Source: CALGKJ01 sp049322695 (GTDB lineage: Bacteria; Bacillota; Clostridia; Lutisporales; Lutisporaceae). Taken from it: DNA of 64,000 nt. Shown in pieces: positions 6,802 through 16,093 of the stretch. Position numbers and translations under genes: made by a program. The stretch is from NCBI GenBank assembly GCA_049322695.1, contig JBMORW010000020.1, positions 1-64,000 on the forward strand. The letters are read 5' to 3'. Within the stretch, counting starts at the first letter, position 1. Each line of letters starts with the position of its first letter. The notes under the pieces are model-generated. The model saw only the letters and a list, made by a program, of their open reading frames with translations. It ran no database searches and was not told where the DNA came from.

Positions 6802-9282
6802 TTATTTCCTTGGTACAGCCTCAATTTTGAAGGATTCAACTATATCGCCTTCCTTTATATCATTAAAGCGCTCAATATTCAAGCCGCACTCATAGCCTGA
6901 GCTAACTTCCTTTACATCATCCTTGAATCTCTTCAAAGATGCAAGTGTTCCTTCATGGATTACGATACCGTCTCTTATCAATCTGATGCTGTCATTTCTA
7001 TTAATCTTTCCGTCTGTTACATAGCAGCCTGCTATAGTACCTATGCTTGATACCTTGAAGGTTGCTCTTATTTCTGCATGCCCCTGAACAACTTCCTTAT
7101 ACTCCGGCTCCAGCATACCCTTCATAGCAGCTTCAACATCCTCTATGGCATTATATATAACCCTGTACAGCCTAATATCTACATTATCCTTTTCAGCCAG
7201 AGCTATTGCCGCAGGCTGTGGTCTTACATTAAAGCCTATGATGATTGCATTTGAGGCAGAAGCAAGCATGATATCAGATTCTGTAATAGCACCTACGCCT
7301 CCATGTATGGTATTGACCTTTACCTCTTCATTACTCAGCTTATTCAAGGATTGCTTCATAGCTTCCACAGAACCCTGAACATCGGCCTTAACTATAAGGT
7401 TGAGGTCCTTTACCTTGCCTTCCTTTATCTGACTGAACAAGTCATCAAGTGATATCTTCTGTGAGCTTTGCATTTGTGCCTGTCTCTGCTTTTCTTTTCT
7501 TTTCTCGGCGATTTGTCTTGCTACCTTCTCATCATCCATTACATTAAACACATCGCCAGCGTCAGGAACCTCTGAAAGACCCAAAAGCTCTACAGGAGTG
7601 GATGGCCCTGCCTTCTTTATCTTTTTACCTTTATCATCAAGCATGGCTCTGATTCTTCCGCTTGTTGATCCTACTACAAAGGCATCGCCTAGGTTTAGAG
7701 TGCCCTCCTGCACTAATACGGTAGCAATCGGACCTCTGGCTTTATCAAGCTTTGCTTCAACCACTGTACCCTTTGCCTTTTTATTGGGGTTAGCTCTTAG
7801 CTCTTGCATTTCGGCTACCAATAATATCATTTCAAGAAGGTGGTCTATGCCCTCCTTCTTTTTAGCTGATACGGGAACACAGATTGTTTCTCCGCCCCAT
7901 TCTTCTGATACCAAACCATATTCAGTAAGCTCCTGCTTAATTTTATCCGGATTGGCACCTACTTTGTCAATTTTATTTATAGCAACTATTATTGGAACGT
8001 TTGCAGCCTTAGCATGATTTATTGCTTCTACTGTCTGAGGCATTATTCCGTCATCAGCAGCAACAACAAGTATGGCAATATCTGTTACTTTTGCTCCTCT
8101 TGCTCTCATGGCAGTAAAGGCTTCATGTCCCGGTGTATCCAGGAAGCAAACCTTTTTGCCGTTATCTACGTTTACTGTATATGCACCTATATGTTGGGTG
8201 ATTCCACCTGCCTCCGTAGCAATGACATTTGTTTCCCTGATTGCATCGAGCAGTGAAGTCTTACCGTGATCTACATGGCCCATTATTGTGACAACCGGAG
8301 GCCTGAACATAAGATCTTCAGGTCTGTCTTCTTCTTTCCTAAGAAGTACCTCTTCGCTGGTTTTGTCTATTTGCTTTTCTACCTGCATTCCGAAATCTTC
8401 AATTATAACAGCCGCAGTTTCGTAATCCAGCTCCTGATTGATAGTAGCCATTACTCCTAGCATCAAAAGCTTTTTGATTATTTCTGTTGCTTGTTTTCCC
8501 AGCTTTTCGCCAAGCTCCTTAACAGATATAGAATCGCCTATCTTTATAGGCTTCTTGCTTACTATGGGTTCTTCCTTTTTGACTGGGATATTTCCTGAAT
8601 GGTGCTTATTGCCCTTGAAGTTCCTATTAAAATTATTCCTGTTACCCTGCTGCTTTCCAAATGGCTGCTTATTGCCGCTTTGACCGGGCTTGTTATTTAC
8701 CTTTTTCCCAATTCTTTCAACCTTCTTATTGTCTTCCTTATTGGAACCGACCTTAATATCTTCATCTTCTATGAAGGTTTTAGCCGAACTTACATCCTGC
8801 TTTATTTCAGGCTTTGCAGGCGTTCTGTTCTGATTGTTATTGAAGGCATTAAAATTATTTTGCTTTGGTTTATTATTAAAAGCATTACCTCCATCAGGTC
8901 TTGGCTTATTGTTGACAGTGACTTCTTGTCTCGCCTTGCTGATATCCTTTGGAGCTTCTTTCTTTGCTCCTTTATTATCTGCTGTCTGTTGAGGCTTTAC
9001 CTTTGCCTCCTCCTTTACTGCAGGCTGCTGAGGCTTTGTCTTCACCTCTTCTTTTGTTGAAGGCTTTTGTGTATCAGTCTTTTTTACTTCCTTTGGCTCA
9101 TCCTTCTTTACAGCTTCTGTGCTTTTATTTCTTAATACATTCTTTATTGTTTTTACCTCTTCGTCTTCCAAAGTACTCATATGATTTGTTACATTTATTT
9201 TCAGCTCAGCTGCTTTATTTATGAGTTCTTTACTACTTAAACCTAACTCCTTGGCCAGTTCATATATTCTAATTTTGTTCAA
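6802..9282 (-). CDS. infB: translation initiation factor IF-2
   Basis: IF-2 is the GTPase that brings initiator tRNA to the 30S subunit. About 826 residues: an IF2_N module (KIRIYELAKELGLSSKELI), a long K/Q/N/P-rich linker with repeated EEVKTKPQQ-like segments (residues about 60-240), a second IF2_N, then the G domain with GHVDHGKTSLLD (near 334), DTPGHEAFT and NKIDK, followed by domains II-IV. I place the start at TTG 9282 because GGGGGTG ends five bases upstream and the protein then begins NKIRIYELAK as in homologues. It overlaps the end of ylxQ by 14 bases, which suggests coupled translation. Confidence 0.96.
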   Translation of the reverse strand: MNKIRIYELAKELGLSSKELINKAAELKINVTNHMSTLEDEEVKTIKNVLRNKSTEAVKKDEPKEVKKTDTQKPSTKEEVKTKPQQPAVKEEAKVKPQQTADNKGAKKEAPKDISKARQEVTVNNKPRPDGGNAFNNKPKQNNFNAFNNNQNRTPAKPEIKQDVSSAKTFIEDEDIKVGSNKEDNKKVERIGKKVNNKPGQSGNKQPFGKQQGNRNNFNRNFKGNKHHSGNIPVKKEEPIVSKKPIKIGDSISVKELGEKLGKQATEIIKKLLMLGVMATINQELDYETAAVIIEDFGMQVEKQIDKTSEEVLLRKEEDRPEDLMFRPPVVTIMGHVDHGKTSLLDAIRETNVIATEAGGITQHIGAYTVNVDNGKKVCFLDTPGHEAFTAMRARGAKVTDIAILVVAADDGIMPQTVEAINHAKAANVPIIVAINKIDKVGANPDKIKQELTEYGLVSEEWGGETICVPVSAKKKEGIDHLLEMILLVAEMQELRANPNKKAKGTVVEAKLDKARGPIATVLVQEGTLNLGDAFVVGSTSGRIRAMLDDKGKKIKKAGPSTPVELLGLSEVPDAGDVFNVMDDEKVARQIAEKRKEKQRQAQMQSSQKISLDDLFSQIKEGKVKDLNLIVKADVQGSVEAMKQSLNKLSNEEVKVNTIHGGVGAITESDIMLASASNAIIIGFNVRPQPAAIALAEKDNVDIRLYRVIYNAIEDVEAAMKGMLEPEYKEVVQGHAEIRATFKVSSIGTIAGCYVTDGKINRNDSIRLIRDGIVIHEGTLASLKRFKDDVKEVSSGYECGLNIERFNDIKEGDIVESFKIEAVPRK

Positions 9283-9637
9283 ATAATTCACCCCCTGCAT
9301 TTTGCTCATTATCTTCCTTTTGTTTCAATGCATGGCCGATAAGCTCTAAAATGTTTCTGCTAAAGCTATCATCCAATATTCCCACTACCGATCTTTCACT
9401 CTTCCCTATGTAATAGCCCAGCAGTTCTTTTTTACCCCATTGTATATACTCCACTTTGTAGAATACAGAGGTATTTACGAATCTTTTGCATGTGTTTTCT
9501 GATGCATCCTCTGATATAATCAGAAGCTTTACTTTACCCTGCCTGATTGAATTTCTAACTGTTTCATCTCCAGAAACAAGCTTTCCGGCTTTATTAGCCA
9601 AACCTAGCATCGAATATATCCTATTGTTTGTATCTAT
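9269..9637 (-). CDS. L7Ae-family RNA-binding protein YlxQ, probable AUA start
   Basis: A small L7Ae/L30e/S12e-type protein that may bind kink-turn RNA; no fixed role is known. Family features are LGLANKAGKLVSGDETV, KLLIISEDASENT and an IGKSERSVVGI segment. The first ATG is at 9610, but the frame stays open back to 9646, and the extra residues (DTNNRIYS) look like the normal family N-terminus before LGLA. No ATG, GTG or TTG lies there. An ATA at 9637 has GAGGG six bases upstream and begins two bases after the ylxR stop. I give the ATA start as the better fit; ATG 9610 is the conservative choice. Confidence 0.8.
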   Translation of the reverse strand: MDTNNRIYSMLGLANKAGKLVSGDETVRNSIRQGKVKLLIISEDASENTCKRFVNTSVFYKVEYIQWGKKELLGYYIGKSERSVVGILDDSFSRNILELIGHALKQKEDNEQNAGGELFEQN

Positions 9638-9639
9638 AT

Positions 9640-9921
9640 CTATCCCTCATTTACATCCTCAGGAATTTGCTCTCTGAGATTTTCATACAAATCATTTTCA
9701 ACAGGTACCTCAAGCGCAGCCTGGATCCTCTTGGATTTTGAGGCTGATTCCAGACATTTCAGATTGGGACAGATATAACAGCCTCTTCCATTTGCTTTTC
9801 CAGTTTTGTCAACGCTTACCTTGCCTTCAGGACTCCTAACAACTCGTATAAGCTCCTTTTTAGGCTTCATCTCATTGCAGCCTAAACACTTTCTAAGAGG
9901 TATCTTTTTCTTTTTGAGCAT
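9640..9921 (-). CDS. YlxR/RnpM family RNA-binding protein (DUF448)
   Basis: A 93-residue basic protein. KKIPLRKCLGCNEMKPKKEL and ANGRGCYICPNLKCL are the signature motifs of the YlxR family, with CxxC-type cysteine pairs near residues 13-16 and 48-56. The Bacillus member has been described as an RNA-binding modulator of RNase P. The gene lies between nusA and ylxQ, its usual place. The ribosome site GGGGG precedes ATG 9921 by seven bases. Function here is inferred from the family. Confidence 0.93.
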   Translation of the reverse strand: MLKKKKIPLRKCLGCNEMKPKKELIRVVRSPEGKVSVDKTGKANGRGCYICPNLKCLESASKSKRIQAALEVPVENDLYENLREQIPEDVNEG

Positions 9922-9933
9922 AATTATTCCCCC

Positions 9934-10974
9934 TTAAGAATTTGAAACCTGCGATTGACTCTTTATATCTATTTTCCAGCCTGTCAATCTTGCAGCAAGT
10001 CTTGCATTTTGTCCTTCCTTGCCAATAGCCAACGACAGCTGTGAATCTCCAACCAATACCTGAGCAGTATTAAGCTCCTTATTGGTCTTTACATTTATAA
10101 CCTTTGCAGGACTGAGTGCACTTGCAACAAATACAGCAGGATCTTCATTCCATTCTATAATATCTATTTTTTCTCCACGAAGCTCATCAACTATAAACTG
10201 TACTCTCTGTCCCTTTTGTCCTACACAAGCGCCCACAGCATCTACATTTTCATCATGGGAATATACTGCTATCTTTGTTCTGGAGCCAGCTTCCCTGGAG
10301 ATGCTCTTTATCTCTACCACGCCGTCTTTTATTTCCGGCACCTCCAGCTCAAAAAGCCTTTTCACTAGACCAGGATGAGTTCTGGAAAGAACAATCTGAG
10401 GTCCCTTTGTAGTCTTTTTTACTTCAACTATATAAGCCTTAATCCTGTCACCTATATTATAGGTTTCACTCTGTACCTGTTCATTTGGTCCAATAACTGC
10501 TTCAGTCTTTCCAAGGTCAATGTATACATTGTTCTTCTCTTTTCTTTGAATAAGCCCTGTTACTATTTCGTTTTCTCTGCTGATATATTCATCATATATG
10601 ATTCCTCTCTCAGCCTCTCTGATTCTTTGTACCACTACCTGCTTTGCAGTTTGCGCAGCTATTCTTCCGAAGTTCCTTGGAGTTACCTTTTTTTCTATAA
10701 TGTCACCGACCTTATAGTTTCTATTTATAGCTTTAGCCTCTTCAAGACTAACCTGCAGCAAATCACTTTCCACCTCTTCTGCTACTGTCTTTACTGCATA
10801 TACGTCTACCTCTCCTGTCTCCCTGTTTATTGCTACCCTCACGTTCTGAGCCGTACCAAAGTTCTTTTTGTATGCTGATACCAGCGCAACATCGATTGCT
10901 TCAAATAGCAAATCCTTTGATATACCTTTCTCCTTGGCAATCTGATCCATTGCCTGGAGGAATTCTGCATTCAT
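9934..10974 (-). CDS. nusA: transcription termination/antitermination factor NusA
   Basis: NusA binds RNA polymerase and nascent RNA and modulates pausing, hairpin termination and antitermination. The 346-residue protein has the N-terminal polymerase-binding domain (MNAEFLQAMDQIAKEKGISK), an S1 domain (VTGLIQRKEKNNVYIDLGK, about 135-200), and two KH domains (GACVGQKGQRVQFI near 255; SLAIGKEGQNARLAARLTGW near 320). It lacks the C-terminal acidic repeats of enterobacterial NusA, as is normal in Firmicutes. GGAGGGG precedes ATG 10974. It is the second gene of the rimP operon. Confidence 0.97.
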   Translation of the reverse strand: MNAEFLQAMDQIAKEKGISKDLLFEAIDVALVSAYKKNFGTAQNVRVAINRETGEVDVYAVKTVAEEVESDLLQVSLEEAKAINRNYKVGDIIEKKVTPRNFGRIAAQTAKQVVVQRIREAERGIIYDEYISRENEIVTGLIQRKEKNNVYIDLGKTEAVIGPNEQVQSETYNIGDRIKAYIVEVKKTTKGPQIVLSRTHPGLVKRLFELEVPEIKDGVVEIKSISREAGSRTKIAVYSHDENVDAVGACVGQKGQRVQFIVDELRGEKIDIIEWNEDPAVFVASALSPAKVINVKTNKELNTAQVLVGDSQLSLAIGKEGQNARLAARLTGWKIDIKSQSQVSNS

Positions 10975-10986
10975 TTTGTCCCCTCC

Positions 10987-11448
10987 TTAAAATTTAATTA
11001 CAGGCTTGATTATTGCTATATTTTTCTTATCCAGTTCAACAGTCTTACCATTTATTTTAAGATTAACTGTTTCATTGGTGTACCCAACCAATTCACCTTC
11101 AAAAAGCTTTTTACCGTCAATGCTTGTGTAAAGCTTGGCTTCTACCTGTTTGTTCATGTTTTTTATATAATCTCTTTCAAGCTTCAGAGGTCTGTCAATA
11201 CCCGGAGATGATACTTCAAGTATATACGACTGATTTATGGGATCTGCTTCATCAAGCAAATCACTAAGTTCTTCACTAACTATTTGGCAGTCATCTATAG
11301 TTATGCCGCCGTCCTTGTCAATATAAAGCCTTAAGTACCACTCATTGCCTTCTTTTTTGTATTCAACTTCAACAAGCTCGAAATTATAGCGGTCAGTAAT
11401 CGGCTTGGCAAGATCATATACTATATCTTCAACTTTTGCTTTACTCAT
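10987..11448 (-). CDS. rimP: ribosome maturation factor RimP
   Basis: A 153-residue factor for 30S subunit maturation. Family motifs are LVEVEYKKEGNEWYLRLYID (about 25-44), GGITIDDCQIVSEELSDLLD and YILEVSSPGIDRPLK, followed by a C-terminal SH3-like barrel. The start ATG 11448 has GGGAG six bases upstream. It heads the rimP-nusA-ylxR-ylxQ-infB-rbfA-nrnA-truB-ribF cluster. Its 5' leader contains the duplicated hairpin repeat, so any promoter must lie within or before that repeat. Confidence 0.95.
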   Translation of the reverse strand: MSKAKVEDIVYDLAKPITDRYNFELVEVEYKKEGNEWYLRLYIDKDGGITIDDCQIVSEELSDLLDEADPINQSYILEVSSPGIDRPLKLERDYIKNMNKQVEAKLYTSIDGKKLFEGELVGYTNETVNLKINGKTVELDKKNIAIIKPVIKF

Positions 11449-11486
11449 CTTTATCTCCCTTCCATATTTAGTTTTTTTGCCCTTAC

Positions 11487-11602
11487 ATTATTGCAATAGC
11501 AATAATACGAAAGAGTGGTCCCACTCTTTACTTATGTATTGCTTCGCACTACCCGTATTATTGCAATAGCAATAATACGAAAGAGTGGGGGCGCCCACTC
11601 TT
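11487..11602. repeat. tandemly duplicated double-hairpin palindromic element
   Basis: The 233-base polC-rimP gap holds two direct copies, 70 bases apart, of an identical 32-base stretch (11487-11518 and 11557-11588). Each copy has hairpin A (ATTATTGC, loop AATA, GCAATAAT; in copy 2 it extends to an 11-bp stem at 11554-11579), then ACG or CG, then hairpin B (AAAGAGTGG with CCACTCTTT in copy 1; AAGAGTGGG with CCCACTCTT in copy 2, 11581-11602). The two B hairpins share the stem but differ in loop. No U-tract follows on either strand, so it does not look like an ordinary terminator. A further 8-bp stem lies at 11626-11645. It may be a REP/MITE-like interspersed element. Confidence 0.85.
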
Positions 11603-11681
11603 ACATAAATCAAAGTCAAATTAGAGGATAGTCAAAGGACCATCCAAAAAAATTATAACATCTGCACCACATATATGCAAG

Positions 11682-14600
11682 TTAAAATAAACTGAGCTGG
11701 CTGTATTCAGGTAAATCTTTCAGGCAGCCATGGCCTCTCAGTATCTCAATTACTGTTTTGGAAACCTTTGCCCGCTCACGCAGTTCATCTACAGAGATAA
11801 AGTGCGATTCTTCTCTTGCATTTACAATACTTAAGGCTGCATTAATACCGAGGCCCTGTAGTGCACTCAACGGAGGCAATATGCCGTCCTTGGTAATCTG
11901 GAACTTACTGGCATCCGATAAATATAAATCCACGGGCAGCAGTTTTATTCCTCGCAAGTACATTTCATATACCACTTCCAATAGAGTCATCAGGTTCTTT
12001 TCCTTAGTAGTAGCATTATTCCCCAACCTGTCGATTTCTATCCATTTTGCCTTTACAAAATCTTTTCCCTTTGTAAGCAGATCAGCATCAAAATCATCCA
12101 GCTTTGCATAGAAGAAGGTGGCATAAAAGGCTTCAGGATAATACACCTTATAATAAGCTATTCTGAAGGACATCATCACATATGCAGCTGCATGGGCCTT
12201 GGGGAACATGTATTTTATTTTCTTACATGATTCAATATACCAATCCGGTACGCCCTTCTCTCTCATTTCCTGTTCGAATTCCGGCGTAAGGCCTTTACCT
12301 TTTCTGACCATTTCCATTATTTTAAAGGCAGACTTTGGCTTTAGGCCTGCATACATAAGATATACCATAATATCATCTCTGGTAGGAATTACATCCTTCA
12401 GCTTGCATATGCCGTTCTTAACCAGTTCTTGTGCATTGTTTATCCATACATCGGTACCATGAGACAGGCCTGATATCCTGACAAGGTCGGCAAAAGACTG
12501 CGGTGTAGTCTCCATAAGCATCTGTCTTACAAACTTTGTACCGAACTCGGGAATTCCCAAGCTTCCTGACTTGCAGTCAATATCATCAAGATTTATACCC
12601 AGTGCTTCTGTGGAGTTGAACAAGCTCATTGTTGAAGCATCATCAAGCGGTATATCTGTAGCTTTAAAGCCAGTCAAATCCTCAAGCATCTTAATTATAG
12701 TCGGAACATCATGTCCCAGTATGTCAAGCTTAAGTATTCTGCCACTTATGGAGTGATAATCAAAGTGTGTTGTTATTATATTTGAGCTTGTATCATCTGC
12801 AGGTCTTTGTATAGGCGTAAAATCATATATTTCCTTGTAATCCGGCACTATCATTACACCGCCCGGATGCTGGCCGGTTGTTCTTTTGATTCCCGTACAG
12901 CCTTTTACCAGTCTTCCGGTTTCTGCATTATTAATCCTTAGCTGCTTTTCATCTGCATATTTCTTGACAAAGCCATAGGCTGTTTTTTCTGCAATAGTGC
13001 CAATGGTACCTGCCCTAAAGACGTAGCCCTTGCCAAACAATTCTTCAGTATACTTGTGTGCCTCAGCCTGATATTCTCCGGCAAAATTCAAATCAATATC
13101 AGGCTCCTTATCACCGTCAAAGCCTAGAAAGGTTTCAAAGGGAATGTCAAAGCCATCCTTTTTATATTTAGTACCGCAGTTTGGACATTCCTTATCAGGC
13201 ATATCAACTCCGCAGCCAAAGGTTCCATCCAAACTGAACTCTGAATGCTTGCAGTTGGGGCATATATAATGAGGCGGCAGCGGGTTTACCTCTGTTATGT
13301 CACACATTGTTGCAACAAAGGATGAGCCTACAGAGCCTCTTGAGCCAACAAGATAACCATCCTGCAATGATTTAGTAACAAGCTTTTGCGCGATTAGGTA
13401 CATAACGGCATAACCGTTGTTTATTATGGAGTTCAATTCCTTTTCCAGACGCATATCAACTATTTCCGGAAGCTTATCTCCATATATGGAGTGAGCCTTG
13501 GTCATGGATAAAGTGCGTATTTGCTCCTCTGAGCCCTCTATTCTCGGAGGATAGGTTTCCTCTGGTACCGGCACTATATCGTCTATATCCTCGATCAGCT
13601 TATTCGGATTTTCAACTACTACCTTGTATGAAGCTTCTTTGCCCAGATATGAAAAATCCTTCAGCATCTCCTCGGTGGTTTTCAAATAAAAAGGCCCTTG
13701 TTGGTCAGCATCGGTAAAGCCCTGTCCTGCCATAAGTATTCTTCTGTATACCTCGTCTTCTGGCTCAAGGAAGTGCACATCTCCCGTAGCTATAACTGGC
13801 TTGTTCAGCTTTTCTCCAAGCCTCAATATCCTTTTGTTAATTGCATAAAGGTCTTCAATGCTTGTGAGCCTGCCGTTTCTGACCAAAAACTCATTGTTGG
13901 CTGCAGGTTGTATTTCCAAGTAGTCATAAAGCTTGGCATTTTCAAACAGTAAATTTTCATCCATATTGTTCAATATGCCTTTGAATATCTCTCCCGCTTC
14001 ACAGGCAGAGCCTATAATCAGTCCTTCTCTGTACTGCAAAAGCAGACTCTTTGGTATCCTTGGCTTTTTATAAAAGTAATCCAGATGAGATATGGAAATT
14101 AATTTGTATAAATTTTTCAACCCAGTCTGATTCTTCACAAGTATTATTATGTGGTTTGCTTCAAGGTTCTTATAGCTGCTGCCCAAGCCCATGAGTTTGG
14201 AATTGATATGGGATACACTATAGATTTCCCTTTCTTTAAGCATCTCAATGAACCTTACAAATACATAAGCTGTAGCAGCAGCATCATCTGCAGCCCTATG
14301 ATGATTCTCCAGCTTTATTCCCAGGTGCTCGCATATTATATTGAGCTTGTGCTTTTTTAACTCGATCAGTAAGGCCCTTGAGAGTTGAAGCGTATCAATA
14401 ACAGTGTTGTTGACCTCCAAATTCAATTCTGCTGCCTTTGCTTTAATAAACCCCCAGTCAAAGCTTGCATTATGCGCTACCAGGGGGAGATCCCCAACAA
14501 AGCTCAAAAACTCCGGCAATACCTCTCTAATGGTTCTTTCATTTTTCACCATGTCATCTGTTATTCCAGTCAACTCTATTATCTTGGCCGGTATAGCTAT

Positions 14601-15947
14601 TTCAGGGTTTATTAACTTTGAAAAGCTTTCTACTATTTTTCCGTTTTTCAGCTTAACAGCACCAATCTCTGTTATTTTGTCATTTATAGGCGATAAGCCT
14701 GTGGTCTCAATGTCAAAAACTACAAACTCCTTCTCAAAATCATAATCTGCTTCACCATATACTATGGGTATACCGTCATTTATGAAATAACCTTCAACAC
14801 CATATATTATCTTTATTCCTGCTTTTTTCCCGGCTTCGTATGCTTCAGGGAATGCTTGTACCACTCCGTGATCGGTTATTGCTATGGCTTTATGCCCCCA
14901 TTCCTTGGCTCTCTTTATCAACTGTTCTACAGAGCATATTCCATCCATGGTGCTCATGCTGGTATGCGCATGAAGCTCTATTCGTTTTACTTCCGCTTCA
15001 TCTGTTCTTACGTACTTTTCTCCCTCAACTATATTTAGAGGATATATAACTATTTCCTTTGCATAGGTGTCATGCTGTACATCACCTTTAATGCGAACAT
15101 ATCTTCCTTCTGTTATATTTTCAATCAGCTTTGCTGAACTGCTTTCTTCTTTAATAAACAGCTTTACTGTTATGGAGTTGGTATTGTCCGTAACACTGAA
15201 GGAAATGATTGTCTTACCATTATTTAAAGGCTTTACTTCAACATTGAAAATACTTCCTTCAATTGTTACTCTGCCGGAATCTTCATTAAGCTCGCTTATT
15301 TTCAACGGCATATCTGCAAAAGGTTTCCCGTATATTATGTTGTTCTGACCAGGTACACCTGATTTGCTGTCAGCTTTAAAACCTGTTCCCTGCTTGTTTT
15401 CCAGTACACTTTTTATTATCTTTTCTTCTTCCTGGATGATTTTCTCAAGATACTCTTCTTCCTTGAAGGTTTCTTCCTTATATTTTATTATGACTCTGTT
15501 ATTAAGCTTAAAGTAATCATTTATGCAGCCTTCAAACAACCTGTCACATTTCCGGACAAGCAAATAATCCGCAATAACCTTTGTTGGAACAGTTATTACG
15601 GCATTATTATCCAGTACATCTATAGTGGAATCCTTTAAAAAACCCATTAAGGACGGATTTTTGCTAAAAACCATCTGTTTTATATCAGACCAGTGGTTTT
15701 TTATTACACTGGAGCTTTCCTGGATTAGTTGAAGCCCCTGTTCAACCGTGATTTTAACATCAGATAGATTGTAGGCTGAAGCAAGGGTATCCTCTATTAT
15801 CTTGATGTCCTTTATATGGGAAAAGTCTTTAAGCTTAACACTAAGTTCCCATTTTCTGGACTTCTGAAAAACCTTAAGACTTTTTATTTCAAACAACTCG
15901 TTATATTTATCAAGCAGATTTTCAGCTTTCAAAATCTTGTTCTGCAT
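11682..15947 (-). CDS. polC: DNA polymerase III alpha subunit, PolC type
   Basis: The 1421-residue replicative polymerase of low-GC Gram-positives, with built-in proofreading. Domains in order: N-terminal PolC-specific region, OB fold (about 230-310), PHP domain beginning ELHAHTSMSTMDG (near 322), DnaQ-type 3'-5' exonuclease starting FVVFDIETTGLSP (near 404), PHP remainder, a zinc-ribbon-like insert with CPNC and CPNCG pairs (about 892-928), and the catalytic palm with PDIDLNFAGEYQ (near 946). HPGGVMIVP and FPKAHAAAYV are further family motifs. ATG 15947 follows GGAGG. It stands last in the uppS-to-polC block; the gap upstream has only a weak stem (CAACT/AGTTG then TTTTT) near 15974-16015. 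Confidence 0.98.
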   Translation of the reverse strand: MQNKILKAENLLDKYNELFEIKSLKVFQKSRKWELSVKLKDFSHIKDIKIIEDTLASAYNLSDVKITVEQGLQLIQESSSVIKNHWSDIKQMVFSKNPSLMGFLKDSTIDVLDNNAVITVPTKVIADYLLVRKCDRLFEGCINDYFKLNNRVIIKYKEETFKEEEYLEKIIQEEEKIIKSVLENKQGTGFKADSKSGVPGQNNIIYGKPFADMPLKISELNEDSGRVTIEGSIFNVEVKPLNNGKTIISFSVTDNTNSITVKLFIKEESSSAKLIENITEGRYVRIKGDVQHDTYAKEIVIYPLNIVEGEKYVRTDEAEVKRIELHAHTSMSTMDGICSVEQLIKRAKEWGHKAIAITDHGVVQAFPEAYEAGKKAGIKIIYGVEGYFINDGIPIVYGEADYDFEKEFVVFDIETTGLSPINDKITEIGAVKLKNGKIVESFSKLINPEIAIPAKIIELTGITDDMVKNERTIREVLPEFLSFVGDLPLVAHNASFDWGFIKAKAAELNLEVNNTVIDTLQLSRALLIELKKHKLNIICEHLGIKLENHHRAADDAAATAYVFVRFIEMLKEREIYSVSHINSKLMGLGSSYKNLEANHIIILVKNQTGLKNLYKLISISHLDYFYKKPRIPKSLLLQYREGLIIGSACEAGEIFKGILNNMDENLLFENAKLYDYLEIQPAANNEFLVRNGRLTSIEDLYAINKRILRLGEKLNKPVIATGDVHFLEPEDEVYRRILMAGQGFTDADQQGPFYLKTTEEMLKDFSYLGKEASYKVVVENPNKLIEDIDDIVPVPEETYPPRIEGSEEQIRTLSMTKAHSIYGDKLPEIVDMRLEKELNSIINNGYAVMYLIAQKLVTKSLQDGYLVGSRGSVGSSFVATMCDITEVNPLPPHYICPNCKHSEFSLDGTFGCGVDMPDKECPNCGTKYKKDGFDIPFETFLGFDGDKEPDIDLNFAGEYQAEAHKYTEELFGKGYVFRAGTIGTIAEKTAYGFVKKYADEKQLRINNAETGRLVKGCTGIKRTTGQHPGGVMIVPDYKEIYDFTPIQRPADDTSSNIITTHFDYHSISGRILKLDILGHDVPTIIKMLEDLTGFKATDIPLDDASTMSLFNSTEALGINLDDIDCKSGSLGIPEFGTKFVRQMLMETTPQSFADLVRISGLSHGTDVWINNAQELVKNGICKLKDVIPTRDDIMVYLMYAGLKPKSAFKIMEMVRKGKGLTPEFEQEMREKGVPDWYIESCKKIKYMFPKAHAAAYVMMSFRIAYYKVYYPEAFYATFFYAKLDDFDADLLTKGKDFVKAKWIEIDRLGNNATTKEKNLMTLLEVVYEMYLRGIKLLPVDLYLSDASKFQITKDGILPPLSALQGLGINAALSIVNAREESHFISVDELRERAKVSKTVIEILRGHGCLKDLPEYSQLSLF

Positions 15948-16093
15948 TTTTACCTCCAGTACAAATCCTTTAGAAAAACAACTAACAGCTAGAAATACCC
16001 AGTTGCTTCTCCAAAACAGTTACAGACTATTAGTGAGAATTTATCGAGCTTAAAGTGTGCTGACTATATTATGCAGCAGTTAAATACTCATCA

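Noticed and set aside
11487..11602. CRISPR array
   Set aside because: Only two copies, the repeat is longer than its unique spacer part in relation to CRISPR rules, both halves are self-complementary, and no cas genes are near.
11510..11602. Intrinsic terminator for polC
   Set aside because: Good stems but no T-run follows on the minus or plus strand.
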